A stretch of 64,000 bases of DNA from Methylomonas sp. UP202. GTDB taxonomy: Bacteria; Pseudomonadota; Gammaproteobacteria; Methylococcales; Methylomonadaceae. Of the stretch, positions 17,926-27,083 are shown piece after piece. Every line of letters begins with the position of its first letter. The first letter of the stretch is position 1. Below the pieces are notes generated by a model, which was given only the letters and a program-made list of their open reading frames with translations, was not told where the DNA came from and did no database searches. The stretch is taken from positions 1,947,547 to 2,011,546 of the forward strand of contig NZ_CP123897.1 of NCBI RefSeq assembly GCF_029910655.1. The letters run 5' to 3'. The translations under genes were made by a program, and so were the position numbers.

Positions 17926-18735
17926 TTAGTGGTCAGCCAACGCTAAGCGGTTGGCGAGAAGGACTAATTGGTCATCGTCGATTTCGATGTCGAATTGCTC
18001 GTTTAGCAAGGCCTGTAAGTGCGAGGCGCCGTCCACCGCAGTACTGATTTGCTCGCCGCCGATGAATTGGGAAAACCGGGTATTGAACAACTGCACCCAA
18101 CCTGCACAGGTATTGCGGCAAACCAACAGATTTTGCGACAGTAGCGATTGGTCCCAAGTCGTACATACCAGATTGGCCGCTTCCAGGTCGCAACGTTGGA
18201 CTCTGGACAGATCGAAACTGTACAACGCAAACCAGCCGTCGTCTTGTAGTCGCTCCAGCACGGTTTCTCCGGAATCCGCTTCCCGGCGCAAGCGGAAGCG
18301 GTTATGGTCCTGTATTTGTTCCTGTTCGGTGTTCAACCGCAGCGGCCGATAGTGGCTGGGACCGCCGAAGCCGACATCCACCAACCAGGGTTCGCCTTCG
18401 GCTTCGACGATAAACGCCAGATGTAGACGCGGTCCGCCTTCGCTACGACCCATCCGCACCCGCGCCAGGATGGGGCGATAGGCGAATCTCAGTTCATCCA
18501 GCGCGTGCCCGAACAGACTGTTCAATTCGAAGCAATAACCGCCGCGCCGTTTGGCGATAATTTTGTCCATCAATGCAACGGTTTCTAAATCCGGGAGTAG
18601 GCCCAACAGCGGATTGATGTTTTCGAACGGAATCGCACTGAGCTGCGCCTGTTGTAGTTCGCTCAGGCCGGCGAGGGTGGTTTCCGGTTTAGCGATGCCG
18701 ATGCGGTTAAGGTAAGCGTTGAAGTCAAAACTCAT
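17926..18735 (-). CDS. Arylamine N-acetyltransferase (NAT)
   Basis: Transfers acetyl from acetyl-CoA to arylamines, hydrazines or related amines through a cysteine intermediate. The catalytic triad is visible: Cys68 in RRGGYCFELN, His105 in RLHLAFIV and Asp120 in LVDVGFGG. The start is set at 18735 (MSFDFNAYLNRIGI), where NAT proteins normally begin; the frame is open 22 codons further upstream but that part is not NAT-like. Length (269 residues) fits. It follows the phosphodiesterase gene on the same strand, about 107 nt after that stop. Confidence 0.92.
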   Translation of the reverse strand: MSFDFNAYLNRIGIAKPETTLAGLSELQQAQLSAIPFENINPLLGLLPDLETVALMDKIIAKRRGGYCFELNSLFGHALDELRFAYRPILARVRMGRSEGGPRLHLAFIVEAEGEPWLVDVGFGGPSHYRPLRLNTEQEQIQDHNRFRLRREADSGETVLERLQDDGWFALYSFDLSRVQRCDLEAANLVCTTWDQSLLSQNLLVCRNTCAGWVQLFNTRFSQFIGGEQISTAVDGASHLQALLNEQFDIEIDDDQLVLLANRLALADH

Positions 18736-18842
18736 GGTCGTTGGTTTTATCGCGGTTAGTCGAGATGAATAGGTTGGCTTGCAAGCAATATGGCGTGGCA
18801 AGTGTGCTGTGTTTTACGCAGCAATCGTTAAAACAACGTGCT

Positions 18843-19325
18843 TCAAATCTGTAGTGCGATGATTTCGGCCTTTACCACCGAAGCGTCGACAATCAATTCG
18901 GCGACGGCGATCGGCAACTTAAACCGACGTGGACCGGCGCTGCCGGGGTTTACATACAACACACCGTTCCATTCCGAAATCGACGGCTGGTGCGAATGGC
19001 CGGAAATGACGACGCGAATTCCGGCTGCCGCGGGATCGAAGTCAAGTTCGGCCAGGTCGTGAATCAGGTAGATTCCGATTTGCCCCGCCTCGACGCGCGC
19101 GCAGACTGGCAATTCGTCGGCCCAGACACCTTTATCGTTATTGCCGCGTACCGCCGTTACCGGTGCCAACGCGTTCAGCGCATGCAACACCTCCGGCCTG
19201 CCGACGTCACCTGCATGCAAAATTCGCTCGCAGCCGCGAAGCGCGGTCAGCGCTTGCGGTCGCAGCAAGCCGTGGGTGTCGGAGATGATGCCAAGGCGGG
19301 TAGGGCGCGCGGGTACGTTAGTCAT
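18843..19325 (-). CDS. YfcE/MJ0936-type metallophosphodiesterase
   Basis: A 160-residue calcineurin-like phosphoesterase. All five metal-binding blocks are visible in order: SDTHG (about residue 15), GDVG (39), GNND (60), HD (about 88) and GHSHQP (109-114). Such enzymes hydrolyse phosphodiesters with two Mn ions; cellular substrates are poorly defined. It is probably cotranscribed with the NAT gene downstream. The 224 nt between its start and the next gene upstream show nothing I can assign. Confidence 0.9.
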   Translation of the reverse strand: MTNVPARPTRLGIISDTHGLLRPQALTALRGCERILHAGDVGRPEVLHALNALAPVTAVRGNNDKGVWADELPVCARVEAGQIGIYLIHDLAELDFDPAAAGIRVVISGHSHQPSISEWNGVLYVNPGSAGPRRFKLPIAVAELIVDASVVKAEIIALQI

Positions 19326-19549
19326 GGTTCATTATGGCGCCGTTCGGCACCACGCGGAAATAATTGGACTGAATTGCGCCGATAAGCCACCATGACCATT
19401 CCTGAATCGATTTGAGACCAGCCCAGCCCAGTTTAGCCTTGATGGAGCGCCGGCGGAATCGGGGGTAACGACCATCCAATCATTAAACGCGTATCGGCAA
19501 ATGGGAGGGTGTTGGCCCTCGAATCCTCGATTGCATCGAAGCTACTTGC

Positions 19550-20350
19550 TTAATCAATTTGTGATAGTCCTATATCACGCTTGTATAACCCACTACCCAT
19601 CATGTTAACCAATTCTGGAATATCGAAAATTTCCTGAAAAGGAGCCATAAATATTGAATTTGAACCCACTAGAACGCCAACTTTATTCTTTATTTTTGAT
19701 GGGAGTTTAGATAAAAATATCTCTACTAAGAAACCGAAACAAATAAAGCAAACCGAAACAAACTTTCCTTCATAATCGCGTGCAAATGGTGCAGTAACGA
19801 TGCTGCGAAGTGATTCACTTGTAAATCCATCAGGAGTTGAATCACGAAGTCTATAAATTGCTACGGTGTACTTAGAGCCACTAATTTTTTGATCAAATTT
19901 TAGTGCCAGATGAAGTTCATTTTCCCAATGAGTTGGAAGGTCTATATTGCTATAGCTTGCATGAGATGATACGGAAATTCTCCATAGTATCGATAAAAAA
20001 AATGCACGGAATCTTTGTCTGTCAATTCCTCTGAAAGTGACACCATAATCACTACGCAATACAGTCCCAATCTGCCCTTTTAAAACAGCGATGCCGTATG
20101 CGTCAAGTTTTCTGTTTAATTTATCTTCACAGGTCGCACATAACAGTTCAACGCCCCAAGTATCTGATGAAAACTGAATCGGTGTTGTTTGGTCGTCAAC
20201 TATTGCAACAACCTTACCGGAGCCTTCTCTTAAGGCAGAGACAAACGCTGAGTTAGGAAGTGCATGTGAAATAGAAAGCCCACGTTGTTCTCCACAAAGC
20301 CTACAGGGTCGAATTGTGGCGTTCACACCGTATTGGCTCTCGATCAACAT
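19550..20350 (-). CDS. Orphan protein with N-terminal HNH-like zinc-finger (AT-rich, likely acquired)
   Basis: A 266-residue protein of unknown function. The N-terminus carries CRLCG (residues 16-20), then LSISHALP (25-32), and later LLCATCEDKLN (about 69-79). This is the spacing of a treble-clef HNH-like fold seen at the start of many uncharacterised proteins, where CxxCG...SHxxP precedes LCxxCE. The histidine-proline pair is present, but a full HNH catalytic set is not obvious. The rest is mixed alpha/beta with a hydrophobic stretch near 200-215. The gene is visibly more AT-rich than its neighbours and stands alone between core genes, which suggests recent acquisition. No mobile-element ends were seen. 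Confidence 0.65.
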   Translation of the reverse strand: MLIESQYGVNATIRPCRLCGEQRGLSISHALPNSAFVSALREGSGKVVAIVDDQTTPIQFSSDTWGVELLCATCEDKLNRKLDAYGIAVLKGQIGTVLRSDYGVTFRGIDRQRFRAFFLSILWRISVSSHASYSNIDLPTHWENELHLALKFDQKISGSKYTVAIYRLRDSTPDGFTSESLRSIVTAPFARDYEGKFVSVCFICFGFLVEIFLSKLPSKIKNKVGVLVGSNSIFMAPFQEIFDIPELVNMMGSGLYKRDIGLSQID

Positions 20351-20415
20351 AATTGATGTACATTATTAATAGAGCAATATTTCATTTGCTTTGCAATGAT
20401 CTCCATTGATATAGC

Positions 20416-20440
20416 AAAAAGGCCGGTTCCCCGGCCTTTT
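20416..20440. terminator. Bidirectional terminator after htpG
   Basis: A GGCCGG-TTCC-CCGGCC hairpin (20421-20436) flanked by AAAAA on the left and TTTT on the right. It works in both directions. On the minus strand it comes about 15 nt after the htpG stop and separates htpG from the AT-rich orphan gene. Confidence 0.9.
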
Positions 20441-20455
20441 CCAAATCAGAACAGC

Positions 20456-22396
20456 TTATTTCAACAACCCTTGCAACAAGCCATTCAACTTATGCACGAA
20501 CGCCGCCGGGTCGTCCAACTGGCCGCCTTCGCTCAAAATGGCTTGGTCGAACAAAATATGGCTGATGTCGGCAAAGCGGGCGTCGTCCTGCTCGTTTTTC
20601 AAGGCCTGGACGATGGCGTGGTCCGGGTTGATTTCGAAGATCGGTTTGCTGTTGCCGCCCATGCCGAACATCCCGCCGGATTGGCCGGCTTCCTTCATGA
20701 TCCGCTCCATGTGCAAACTCATATCGTAGGCGCCGGTGACCAGGCAGGCCGGGGAGTCGGTCAGGCGGTGGCTGATCTTGACTTCGCTGACTTTGTCGTC
20801 CAGCACTTCCTGGATTTGCTTGACCACCGCCTCGAAGTCCTTGCTGACTTCTTCTTGGTGTTTTTTCTCTTCTTCGCTGTCGAATTTGTCCAGGTCCAGT
20901 TCGCCCTTGGCAATCGATTGCATATGCTTGCCGTCGAATTCGGTCAGGCTGGACACCAGCCATTCGTCGATGCGGTCGGTCAACAATAAGACTTCGATGC
21001 CTTTCTTGCGGAATACTTCCAGATGCGGGCTGCTTTTGGCGGCTGCGAAGCTGTCGGCGGTGATGTAGTAGATTTTCTCCTGGCCTTCCTTCATCCGGCT
21101 GACGTAATCAGCCAGCGACACGTTTTGGGTTTTGTCGTTGGTGTGGGTGGACGAGAAACGCAGCAAGCCGGCGACGCGATCCTTGTTTTTGTGGTCTTCG
21201 ATCGGGCCTTCCTTGATGACGTTGCCGAACATTTCCCAGAAGTTTTGGTATTTTTCGGCGTCGTTTTCGGCCAAGTCTTCCAGCAGACCCAATACTTTTT
21301 TCACAGCGCCGGCTTTGATATTGCTGATTTGCTTGCTTTGTTGCAGGATTTCCCGCGACACGTTCAGAGGCAGGCTGTCGGCGTCGATCACGCCGCGAAC
21401 GAAGCGCAGATAGCGCGGCATCAGTTGTTCCGGGTCGTCGGTGATGAAGACTTTCTTGATGTACAGTTTGACGCCGTGCTTGGCGTCGCGGTCCCATAAG
21501 TCGAACGGCGCGCGGCCTGGCACGAACAACAGTAGGCTGTATTCGTTGGTGCCTTCGACCTTGCTGTGGACGTGGACCAGCGGGTCTTGGAAATCGTGGG
21601 CGACGTGTTTATAGAATTCGTTGTATTGTTCTTCGCTGATGTCGTCCTTGGACTTGGTCCACAAGGCCGATGCGCTGTTGACGGTGTCGTCCTCGACGCG
21701 GGCCGGCGCGGTTTCGTTGCCGTCGTCGTCTTTCTCGGCCGGGACTTCCTTGCTCATGATGATGGGCAGGTTGATGTGATCCGAGTATTTTTTGATGATG
21801 GAGCGCAGTTTCCATTCGCTCAAGAATTCGTCTTCGCCGTCTTTCAGGTGCAGCACGATTTCGGTGCCTCGATCGGCTTTTTCCACCGAGGCGATGGTGT
21901 ATTCGCCCAGACCGTCGGATTCCCAGCGCACGCCTTGGTCGTGCGGCGCGCCGGCCTTGCGGGTGGTCAGCGTGACTTTGTCGGCGACGATGAACGAGGA
22001 ATAAAAGCCGACGCCGAATTGGCCGATCAGTTCGCTGTCCTTGGCTTGGTCGCCGGTGAGTTTTTCGAAGAAGGCTTTGGTGCCGGACTTGGCGATCGTG
22101 CCGATATGGTCTTGGACTTCCTCGCGGGTCATGCCGATGCCGTTATCGGTGACGGTGATGGTCTTGGCTTTTTCGTCGAAATCGACGCGGATTTTCAATT
22201 CGGCGTCGCCTTCGTACAGGCCGTCGTTGGCCAGCGCCTCGAAGCGTAATTTGTCGGCGGCGTCGGAGCCGTTGGAGATCAGCTCGCGCAAAAAGATTTC
22301 CTTGTTGCTGTACAAGGAGTGAATCATCAAATGCAGCAGGTGTTTGACTTCGGTTTGGAAACCCAGGGTTTGTTTATTGGCTTCAACAGTGCTCAT
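20456..22396 (-). CDS. htpG: HtpG, bacterial Hsp90 chaperone
   Basis: ATP-dependent cytosolic chaperone that helps fold client proteins. The N-terminal GHKL ATPase shows [27 protein letters not shown] and [17 protein letters not shown]; the middle domain has [19 protein letters not shown]; and the C-terminal dimerisation domain ends with [15 protein letters not shown]. Length (646 residues) is normal. The start is set at ATG 22396 (MSTVEANKQ); an upstream in-frame TTG at 22408 is unlikely. A heat-shock promoter lies 39-66 nt upstream and a strong terminator follows. Confidence 0.98.
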   Translation of the reverse strand: MSTVEANKQTLGFQTEVKHLLHLMIHSLYSNKEIFLRELISNGSDAADKLRFEALANDGLYEGDAELKIRVDFDEKAKTITVTDNGIGMTREEVQDHIGTIAKSGTKAFFEKLTGDQAKDSELIGQFGVGFYSSFIVADKVTLTTRKAGAPHDQGVRWESDGLGEYTIASVEKADRGTEIVLHLKDGEDEFLSEWKLRSIIKKYSDHINLPIIMSKEVPAEKDDDGNETAPARVEDDTVNSASALWTKSKDDISEEQYNEFYKHVAHDFQDPLVHVHSKVEGTNEYSLLLFVPGRAPFDLWDRDAKHGVKLYIKKVFITDDPEQLMPRYLRFVRGVIDADSLPLNVSREILQQSKQISNIKAGAVKKVLGLLEDLAENDAEKYQNFWEMFGNVIKEGPIEDHKNKDRVAGLLRFSSTHTNDKTQNVSLADYVSRMKEGQEKIYYITADSFAAAKSSPHLEVFRKKGIEVLLLTDRIDEWLVSSLTEFDGKHMQSIAKGELDLDKFDSEEEKKHQEEVSKDFEAVVKQIQEVLDDKVSEVKISHRLTDSPACLVTGAYDMSLHMERIMKEAGQSGGMFGMGGNSKPIFEINPDHAIVQALKNEQDDARFADISHILFDQAILSEGGQLDDPAAFVHKLNGLLQGLLK

Positions 22397-22434
22397 GTCT
22401 ATACTCAATTAGGTTGTGAAACGGACTGGGGCGA

Positions 22435-22462
22435 CTTGGGGATGCCGACGAATTTTTTCAAG
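22435..22462 (-). promoter_or_regulatory. Sigma-32 heat-shock promoter of htpG
   Basis: On the minus strand CTTGAAA (22462-22456) is followed after 14 nt by CCCCAAG (22441-22435), a close match to the RpoH consensus CTTGAAA-N11-16-CCCCATNT. It lies 39 nt before the htpG start codon. This indicates heat-shock control of htpG. Confidence 0.8.
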
Positions 22463-22523
22463 ACCCTAACGATAAAGTTTGACGGAGCGTGCGATTGAAC
22501 CGTTTGTTGATGTTTAACCGGCA

Positions 22524-24152
22524 ATGAAATTCAGTTTATTAGGTAAGGCGACCTTGCTCGTCGACGACAATCCGGTGATGCGTAAGGCGATCAGGGAGAT
22601 GTTGTACGCGCTGGATGCTGATCAGGTCAGCGAGGCCGACAGCGGTCAGGCTGCGATCGTGGCAATGACTAAAACCCGTTTCGACGTCGTCTTGTGCGAT
22701 TACAACCTGGGACCCGGCAAGAACGGCCAGCAGGTGTTGGAGGAGGCGCGCTTCCGCCGCTTGATCGACTATCGCTGCGTGTTCGTGATGATCAGCGCCG
22801 AACAATCCACCGCCGCGGTCTTGGGGGCGATGGAAGGCAAGCCCGACGAATACCTAACCAAGCCGTTCAACGCGCAGCAATTGATCAGCCGGCTAAGTCG
22901 CAATTTCTCCCGCAAGGATTTTTTGGCGCCGGTCGAGCGGGCCATCGACAAGGGCAATCTGCCGCTGGCGATACAGCAGTGCGACCACTTGCTGGCCCAG
23001 AACGATAAGAAGATGCATCTGAATTTGCTGAAATTGCGCGCCGAATTGGCGATTTCCGTCGGCGATTTCGACAAGGCCAGGGCGATTTATCAGGAAGTGC
23101 TGCACCAGCGCGAGCTGTCCTGGGCCAGGATAGGCTTGGGCGTCATCGATTTTCAGAACAATAACATCGAACAGGCGATTGCCGGATTCCGTAGCTTGAT
23201 GGCCGAAAATCCGATGCTGATGGAATGTTACGATTGGTTGGGCAAGGCCTACGAGGCGCTGGACCAGTACGGCGACGTCGAGAACGTGATGCATCAAGCC
23301 TTGGAGTTGTCGCCGCAATCGATACTGCGGCAGAAAAAATTGGCCGAAACCGCCGACAAAAACGGCAATCTGGAAACCGCCGAAAAAGCCTATAAAAACG
23401 TTGTTAAATTGGGGAAGCATTCGGTGCATCGTTCCAGCGCCGATTATGCCGGGTTGGCAAGGCTTTATGCGCGAAGCAATGCCGGTACTCAGGCCCTGCA
23501 AGTCCTGGAAGAAATGCGTAAGGAATACGCAAACCAGCCCGAGGCCGATTTGCGGGCTAGCGCGCTGGAAATCGAGGTGTTCAAGGCACTGGGTAACGAG
23601 GAGGCGGCGGACAAGGCATTGCAACGCACCGTCCAGCTGGCGGGCTTGCTTGGTAACAAGGCGCCCAGGGAATTGCAGTTGGAGGTGGTCAAGGCCTGTT
23701 TCCAGAACGACCAGCACGGCAAGGCCGAGGAAATTTTGTACGATTTGATCAAGTACCACATCGACGACGACGCGTTTCTCAACGCCGTCCGCAAGATGCA
23801 GAGCGACATTGGCCTGCACAATCATTCGGAAATCCTGATTCAAAAAACCAAACAGGCGTTGATTGCCGCCAATAACCGCGGCGTGGCCTTGTACAAGCAG
23901 GGCAAGTTCAAGGAGGCCCTGGATTTGTTCGAGCAGGCCATCGTCAACTTGCCGGACAATAAAACCATCATCTTGAATATGCTGAAAATCATGATCCACG
24001 ATCTGAAAGCCAACGATTTCGACGAGGAGAAAAATCGCCGCACCAAGGCCTTATTCAAGAAAGCCAAACAGGTCGGAGTGGACCCGCATAAATTGGGCAT
24101 ATTGCAGATCGAGTACGCCAAGTTGCTGCACGCCCATTCGGAACGGATCTAA
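22524..24152 (+). CDS. Response regulator receiver fused to a TPR domain
   Basis: A 542-residue cytosolic protein. Residues 8-125 are a CheY-like receiver with the acidic pair Asp14-Asp15, the phosphoacceptor Asp59 (VVLCDYNLG) and Lys113 (LTKPF). The rest is helical repeat: several TPR-like units are visible (ARIGLGVIDFQNNNIEQAIAGF, YDWLGKAYEALDQYGDVENV, and near the end GVALYKQGKFKEALDLFEQAI). There is no DNA-binding or enzymatic output, so it should act by protein contacts. A soluble histidine kinase gene begins 3 nt after its stop and is the obvious partner. It is divergent from htpG. Confidence 0.88.
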   Translation: MKFSLLGKATLLVDDNPVMRKAIREMLYALDADQVSEADSGQAAIVAMTKTRFDVVLCDYNLGPGKNGQQVLEEARFRRLIDYRCVFVMISAEQSTAAVLGAMEGKPDEYLTKPFNAQQLISRLSRNFSRKDFLAPVERAIDKGNLPLAIQQCDHLLAQNDKKMHLNLLKLRAELAISVGDFDKARAIYQEVLHQRELSWARIGLGVIDFQNNNIEQAIAGFRSLMAENPMLMECYDWLGKAYEALDQYGDVENVMHQALELSPQSILRQKKLAETADKNGNLETAEKAYKNVVKLGKHSVHRSSADYAGLARLYARSNAGTQALQVLEEMRKEYANQPEADLRASALEIEVFKALGNEEAADKALQRTVQLAGLLGNKAPRELQLEVVKACFQNDQHGKAEEILYDLIKYHIDDDAFLNAVRKMQSDIGLHNHSEILIQKTKQALIAANNRGVALYKQGKFKEALDLFEQAIVNLPDNKTIILNMLKIMIHDLKANDFDEEKNRRTKALFKKAKQVGVDPHKLGILQIEYAKLLHAHSERI

Positions 24153-24155
24153 TCG

Positions 24156-24839
24156 ATGACGGCGCGGGCGGATCAGGCCGGGATGTTTCCGGCGGTGCTG
24201 GCGTCCACCGTCCACGATATTAAGAATTCGTTGGGCATTTTGTTGGAACTGACCCGGCAATTGGCCGTGAAGTATCAGGATCGGGCCGAGGACATCAACC
24301 AGTTGGAGTTCGAGGCGACCCATATCAATCACACGCTGATGCAGTTGTTGGTACTGTATAAAATCGATGCCGATAAGTTTTGCCTGATGATCGACGCCTA
24401 TCCAGTCATCGATATTCTGAATGAGGCCAGAGACCAACAAAGCCGTTTGTCGCGCTTGAACCATGTCGAGGTGGTTATCGAATGTCCGGACGATCTGCTG
24501 TGTTTTTGCGATTACCCACAGATAACCAATGCGTTGGCGACGATTTTGAACAACGCGCTACGTTATACGCGGGAGAAGATATTGGTCAGCGCCGTCGAGC
24601 AGGATGGCTATTTGCTGTTGGCGATCGAGGATGACGGCAAGGGGTATCCATCCGAGATACTCGACGCCGATCTGAGCGGCAGCGTTGATTTGGATTGGAT
24701 CGGCGGCAATACCGGTCTGGGTTTGTTTTTTGTGTCGGTGATTGCCTCTTTACATAAAAACGGCGAGCAGAGTGGCTATGTCCGCGTCGATAACCGCAGT
24801 CGGCTCGGCGGAGCGCGGTTTTGTTTGTTTTTGCCTTAG
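24156..24839 (+). CDS. Soluble histidine kinase, partner of the TPR response regulator
   Basis: A 227-residue kinase with no membrane segment and no sensor domain. The dimerisation helix holds the H-box TVHDIKNSLG with His20; the ATPase part has the N-box NALATILNNALRYT (about 127-140), the G1 box IEDDGKGYP (about 162-170) and the G2 box GNTGLGLFFV (about 188-197). It is a minimal HisKA-HATPase protein and must take its signal from another protein or the cytoplasm. It starts 3 nt after the response regulator stop, so the two are cotranscribed. The input is unknown. Confidence 0.88.
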   Translation: MTARADQAGMFPAVLASTVHDIKNSLGILLELTRQLAVKYQDRAEDINQLEFEATHINHTLMQLLVLYKIDADKFCLMIDAYPVIDILNEARDQQSRLSRLNHVEVVIECPDDLLCFCDYPQITNALATILNNALRYTREKILVSAVEQDGYLLLAIEDDGKGYPSEILDADLSGSVDLDWIGGNTGLGLFFVSVIASLHKNGEQSGYVRVDNRSRLGGARFCLFLP

Positions 24840-24858
24840 TCCGGAAATTGTCAGCAGC

Positions 24859-24889
24859 TGGACAGCTAACAGTAGTTCTAAGGTACAAT
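24859..24889 (+). promoter_or_regulatory. Candidate promoter of the polysaccharide operon
   Basis: TACAAT (24884-24889), a five-of-six -10 match, lies 19 nt after TGGACA (24859-24864). A start near 24896 would give a leader of about 210 nt before rmlB. That leader includes a CCCTAC-TGAT-GTAGGG hairpin (24924-24939) and an ops-like element. The spacer is longer than ideal, so this is tentative. Confidence 0.35.
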
Positions 24890-24987
24890 ACCGACAAAAC
24901 AGTTTTCTTATCCGTTAAGGACACCCTACTGATGTAGGGATGTAGCAAAGCGAACAATATTGTATCTTCTTAGGAGCGTCGGTGGAT

Positions 24988-25012
24988 TTTGCATGGCGGT
25001 AGGCAATGCAAA
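24988..25012 (+). promoter_or_regulatory. ops/JUMPstart-like element in the leader of the rml operon
   Basis: GGCGGTAG (24995-25002), the invariant core of the ops element that pauses RNA polymerase and recruits RfaH, sits in the loop of a perfect 7-bp inverted repeat (TTTGCAT 24988-24994 / ATGCAAA 25006-25012). It is 107 nt upstream of rmlB, the first gene of a long O-antigen-type operon, where ops elements normally occur. The last four bases of the full ops consensus are not matched. Confidence 0.55.
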
Positions 25013-25109
25013 GCGAACTTTCCGGTTTGGATGGTCGGTTCGTAGTAGCTTGGGGAGCCGGCTGGTTCGGATAGGTTGACGTCTTTAATAACTTGCTGAT
25101 TTGCAACTC

Positions 25110-26180
25110 ATGACTTTATTAGTGACCGGCGGCGCCGGATTTATCGGTAGCAATTTCGTTTTGGATTGGTTGGCGCAACACGACGAAGCCGTCGTGAATC
25201 TGGACAAGCTGACCTATGCCGGTAACCCGGAAAATTTGGCGACGTTGCAAGGCGACGGCCGGCACGTCTTCGTCAGGGGCGACATCGGCGATTACGGCTT
25301 GGTGTTGGATTTGTTGAAGCAGTATCAAATCCGGGCCGTCGTCAATTTCGCCGCCGAATCGCACGTCGATCGTTCGATACACGGTCCGGAAGATTTCATT
25401 CAAACCAACGTGCTCGGCAGCTTCCGCCTGCTCGAAGCAATCAGGGCTTACTGGGGCGGGCTGGATGAAGCCGGCAAAAGCGGGTTTCGCTTGCTGCACG
25501 TGTCCACCGACGAAGTCTACGGATCGTTGGAAAAAATCGATCCGCCGTTTGCCGAGACCAACCAGTATCAACCTAACAGTCCCTATTCGGCCAGCAAGGC
25601 CGCCAGCGACCATTTAGTGCGCGCTTATCACCATACCTATGGCCTACCGGTGTTGACCACCAATTGTTCCAACAATTATGGCCCCTACCATTTTCCGGAA
25701 AAGCTGATTCCGCTGTGCATCCAGAATGCGTTGGCCGGCAAGCCTTTGCCGATCTATGGCGACGGCCAGCAAATTCGCGATTGGTTGTACGTCAAGGATC
25801 ATTGCAGCGCGATTCGCCGAGTGCTGGAAGCCGGCAAGGTTGGCGAGGTGTATAACGTGGGTGGTTGGAACGAAAAGGCCAATCTCGACGTGGTCAACGT
25901 GCTGTGCGCGATACTCGACGAACTGCAAGCGCGCGCCGATGGTAAGTCCTATGCCGAGCAAATTACCTACGTCACCGATCGCCCCGGTCACGACCGCCGC
26001 TACGCGATCGACGCCGGCAAGCTGGAACGCGAACTGGGCTGGAAGCCGGCCGAATCTTTCGAAACCGGCATCCGCAAGACGGTGGAATGGTATTTGGCGA
26101 ATCAGGATTGGGTGCAAAACGTCATGTCCGGCGAATACCAATCCTGGCTCGACAAAAACTACGCGGAGCGCCAAGCCTAA
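25110..26180 (+). CDS. rmlB: RmlB, dTDP-glucose 4,6-dehydratase
   Basis: Second enzyme of dTDP-L-rhamnose synthesis; makes dTDP-4-keto-6-deoxyglucose. It is an extended SDR with the NAD site GGAGFIGSN (about 7-15), the DRSIHGP segment, the catalytic STDEVYG (about 132-138) and the YSASKAASDHLV tyrosine-lysine motif (about 159-170). The start is ATG 25110 (MTLLVTGG); an upstream in-frame TTG at 25101 is less likely. It opens a rightward series rmlB-rmlD-rmlA(-rmlC) with gaps of only a few nucleotides. Its base composition is like the core genes, unlike the genes further along the locus. Confidence 0.97.
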   Translation: MTLLVTGGAGFIGSNFVLDWLAQHDEAVVNLDKLTYAGNPENLATLQGDGRHVFVRGDIGDYGLVLDLLKQYQIRAVVNFAAESHVDRSIHGPEDFIQTNVLGSFRLLEAIRAYWGGLDEAGKSGFRLLHVSTDEVYGSLEKIDPPFAETNQYQPNSPYSASKAASDHLVRAYHHTYGLPVLTTNCSNNYGPYHFPEKLIPLCIQNALAGKPLPIYGDGQQIRDWLYVKDHCSAIRRVLEAGKVGEVYNVGGWNEKANLDVVNVLCAILDELQARADGKSYAEQITYVTDRPGHDRRYAIDAGKLERELGWKPAESFETGIRKTVEWYLANQDWVQNVMSGEYQSWLDKNYAERQA

Positions 26181-26184
26181 TAGT

Positions 26185-27081
26185 ATGAAGATTCTACTGT
26201 TTGGCAAAAACGGTCAAGTCGGCTGGGAACTACAGCGTAGCCTGGCACCGCTTGGCGAGCTGGTGGCCTTGGACAGACACAGCCGCGACTACTGCGGCGA
26301 TTTGGCCGATGCGGCGGGCATCGCCGACACGATTCGCCGGCTCGCTCCGGACGCGATCGTCAACGCCGCTGCCTATACCGCCGTCGATAAAGCCGAGAGC
26401 GACGCCGAAACGGCCCAGTCGATTAACGCGTCAGCCCCGCAAGTCATCGCCGAACAGGCTCGTTTATGCGGCGCCTGGCTAGTACACTACTCGACCGATT
26501 ACGTCTTCGACGGCAGCGGCGACCGTCCTTGGCTAGAGGACGATGGCGTTAATCCGCTTAGTGTCTACGGCCGGACTAAACTCGCCGGCGAACAGGCGAT
26601 TCAAGCGTCCGGCGCCAAACATCTGATATTCCGAACCAGTTGGGTGTATGCCGCGCGCGGTAACAATTTCGCGAAAACCATGTTGCGTTTGGCGCGGGAA
26701 CGCGAGCAACTGGCGGTGATTGCTGACCAGATCGGCGCGCCGACCGGCGCGGAATTGATCGCCGACGTGACTGCCCATGCGCTAAGAGCTACCGTCTGCA
26801 AACCCGATGTCTCCGGGGTTTATCATTTGGCCAGCGCTGGTGCTACCAGTTGGCATGCCTATGCCCAACACGTGTTTAGCGTTGCCCGCCAACACGGCGA
26901 AATCCTGAAAGCCGCCGAAGCCGACGTCAAGGCGATTGCGACTAGCGAATATCCAACGGCGGCCCAACGTCCGCTCAACTCGCGTTTGAACACCCAAAAA
27001 CTGCAAACCACGTTCAATCTCCAAATGCCCGACTGGCAAATGGGTGTGGAGCGGATGTTGGCGGAAATTTTAGGAAATTAG
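26185..27081 (+). CDS. rmlD: RmlD, dTDP-4-dehydrorhamnose reductase
   Basis: Last step of dTDP-L-rhamnose synthesis, reducing dTDP-4-keto-rhamnose. The 298-residue SDR has the NAD(P) motif [10 protein letters not shown] (about 7-16), the [15 protein letters not shown] stretch typical of RmlD (about 62-76), the STDYVFDG block and the YGRTKLAGE catalytic Tyr-Lys. The start at 26185 is 4 nt after the rmlB stop; the frame is open far upstream inside rmlB but that portion is not RmlD-like. rmlA follows after 2 nt. Confidence 0.96.
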   Translation: MKILLFGKNGQVGWELQRSLAPLGELVALDRHSRDYCGDLADAAGIADTIRRLAPDAIVNAAAYTAVDKAESDAETAQSINASAPQVIAEQARLCGAWLVHYSTDYVFDGSGDRPWLEDDGVNPLSVYGRTKLAGEQAIQASGAKHLIFRTSWVYAARGNNFAKTMLRLAREREQLAVIADQIGAPTGAELIADVTAHALRATVCKPDVSGVYHLASAGATSWHAYAQHVFSVARQHGEILKAAEADVKAIATSEYPTAAQRPLNSRLNTQKLQTTFNLQMPDWQMGVERMLAEILGN

Positions 27082-27083
27082 TC

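Noticed and set aside
20396..22249. Several long plus-strand frames opposite htpG
   Set aside because: All are antisense shadows of a complete and typical HtpG.
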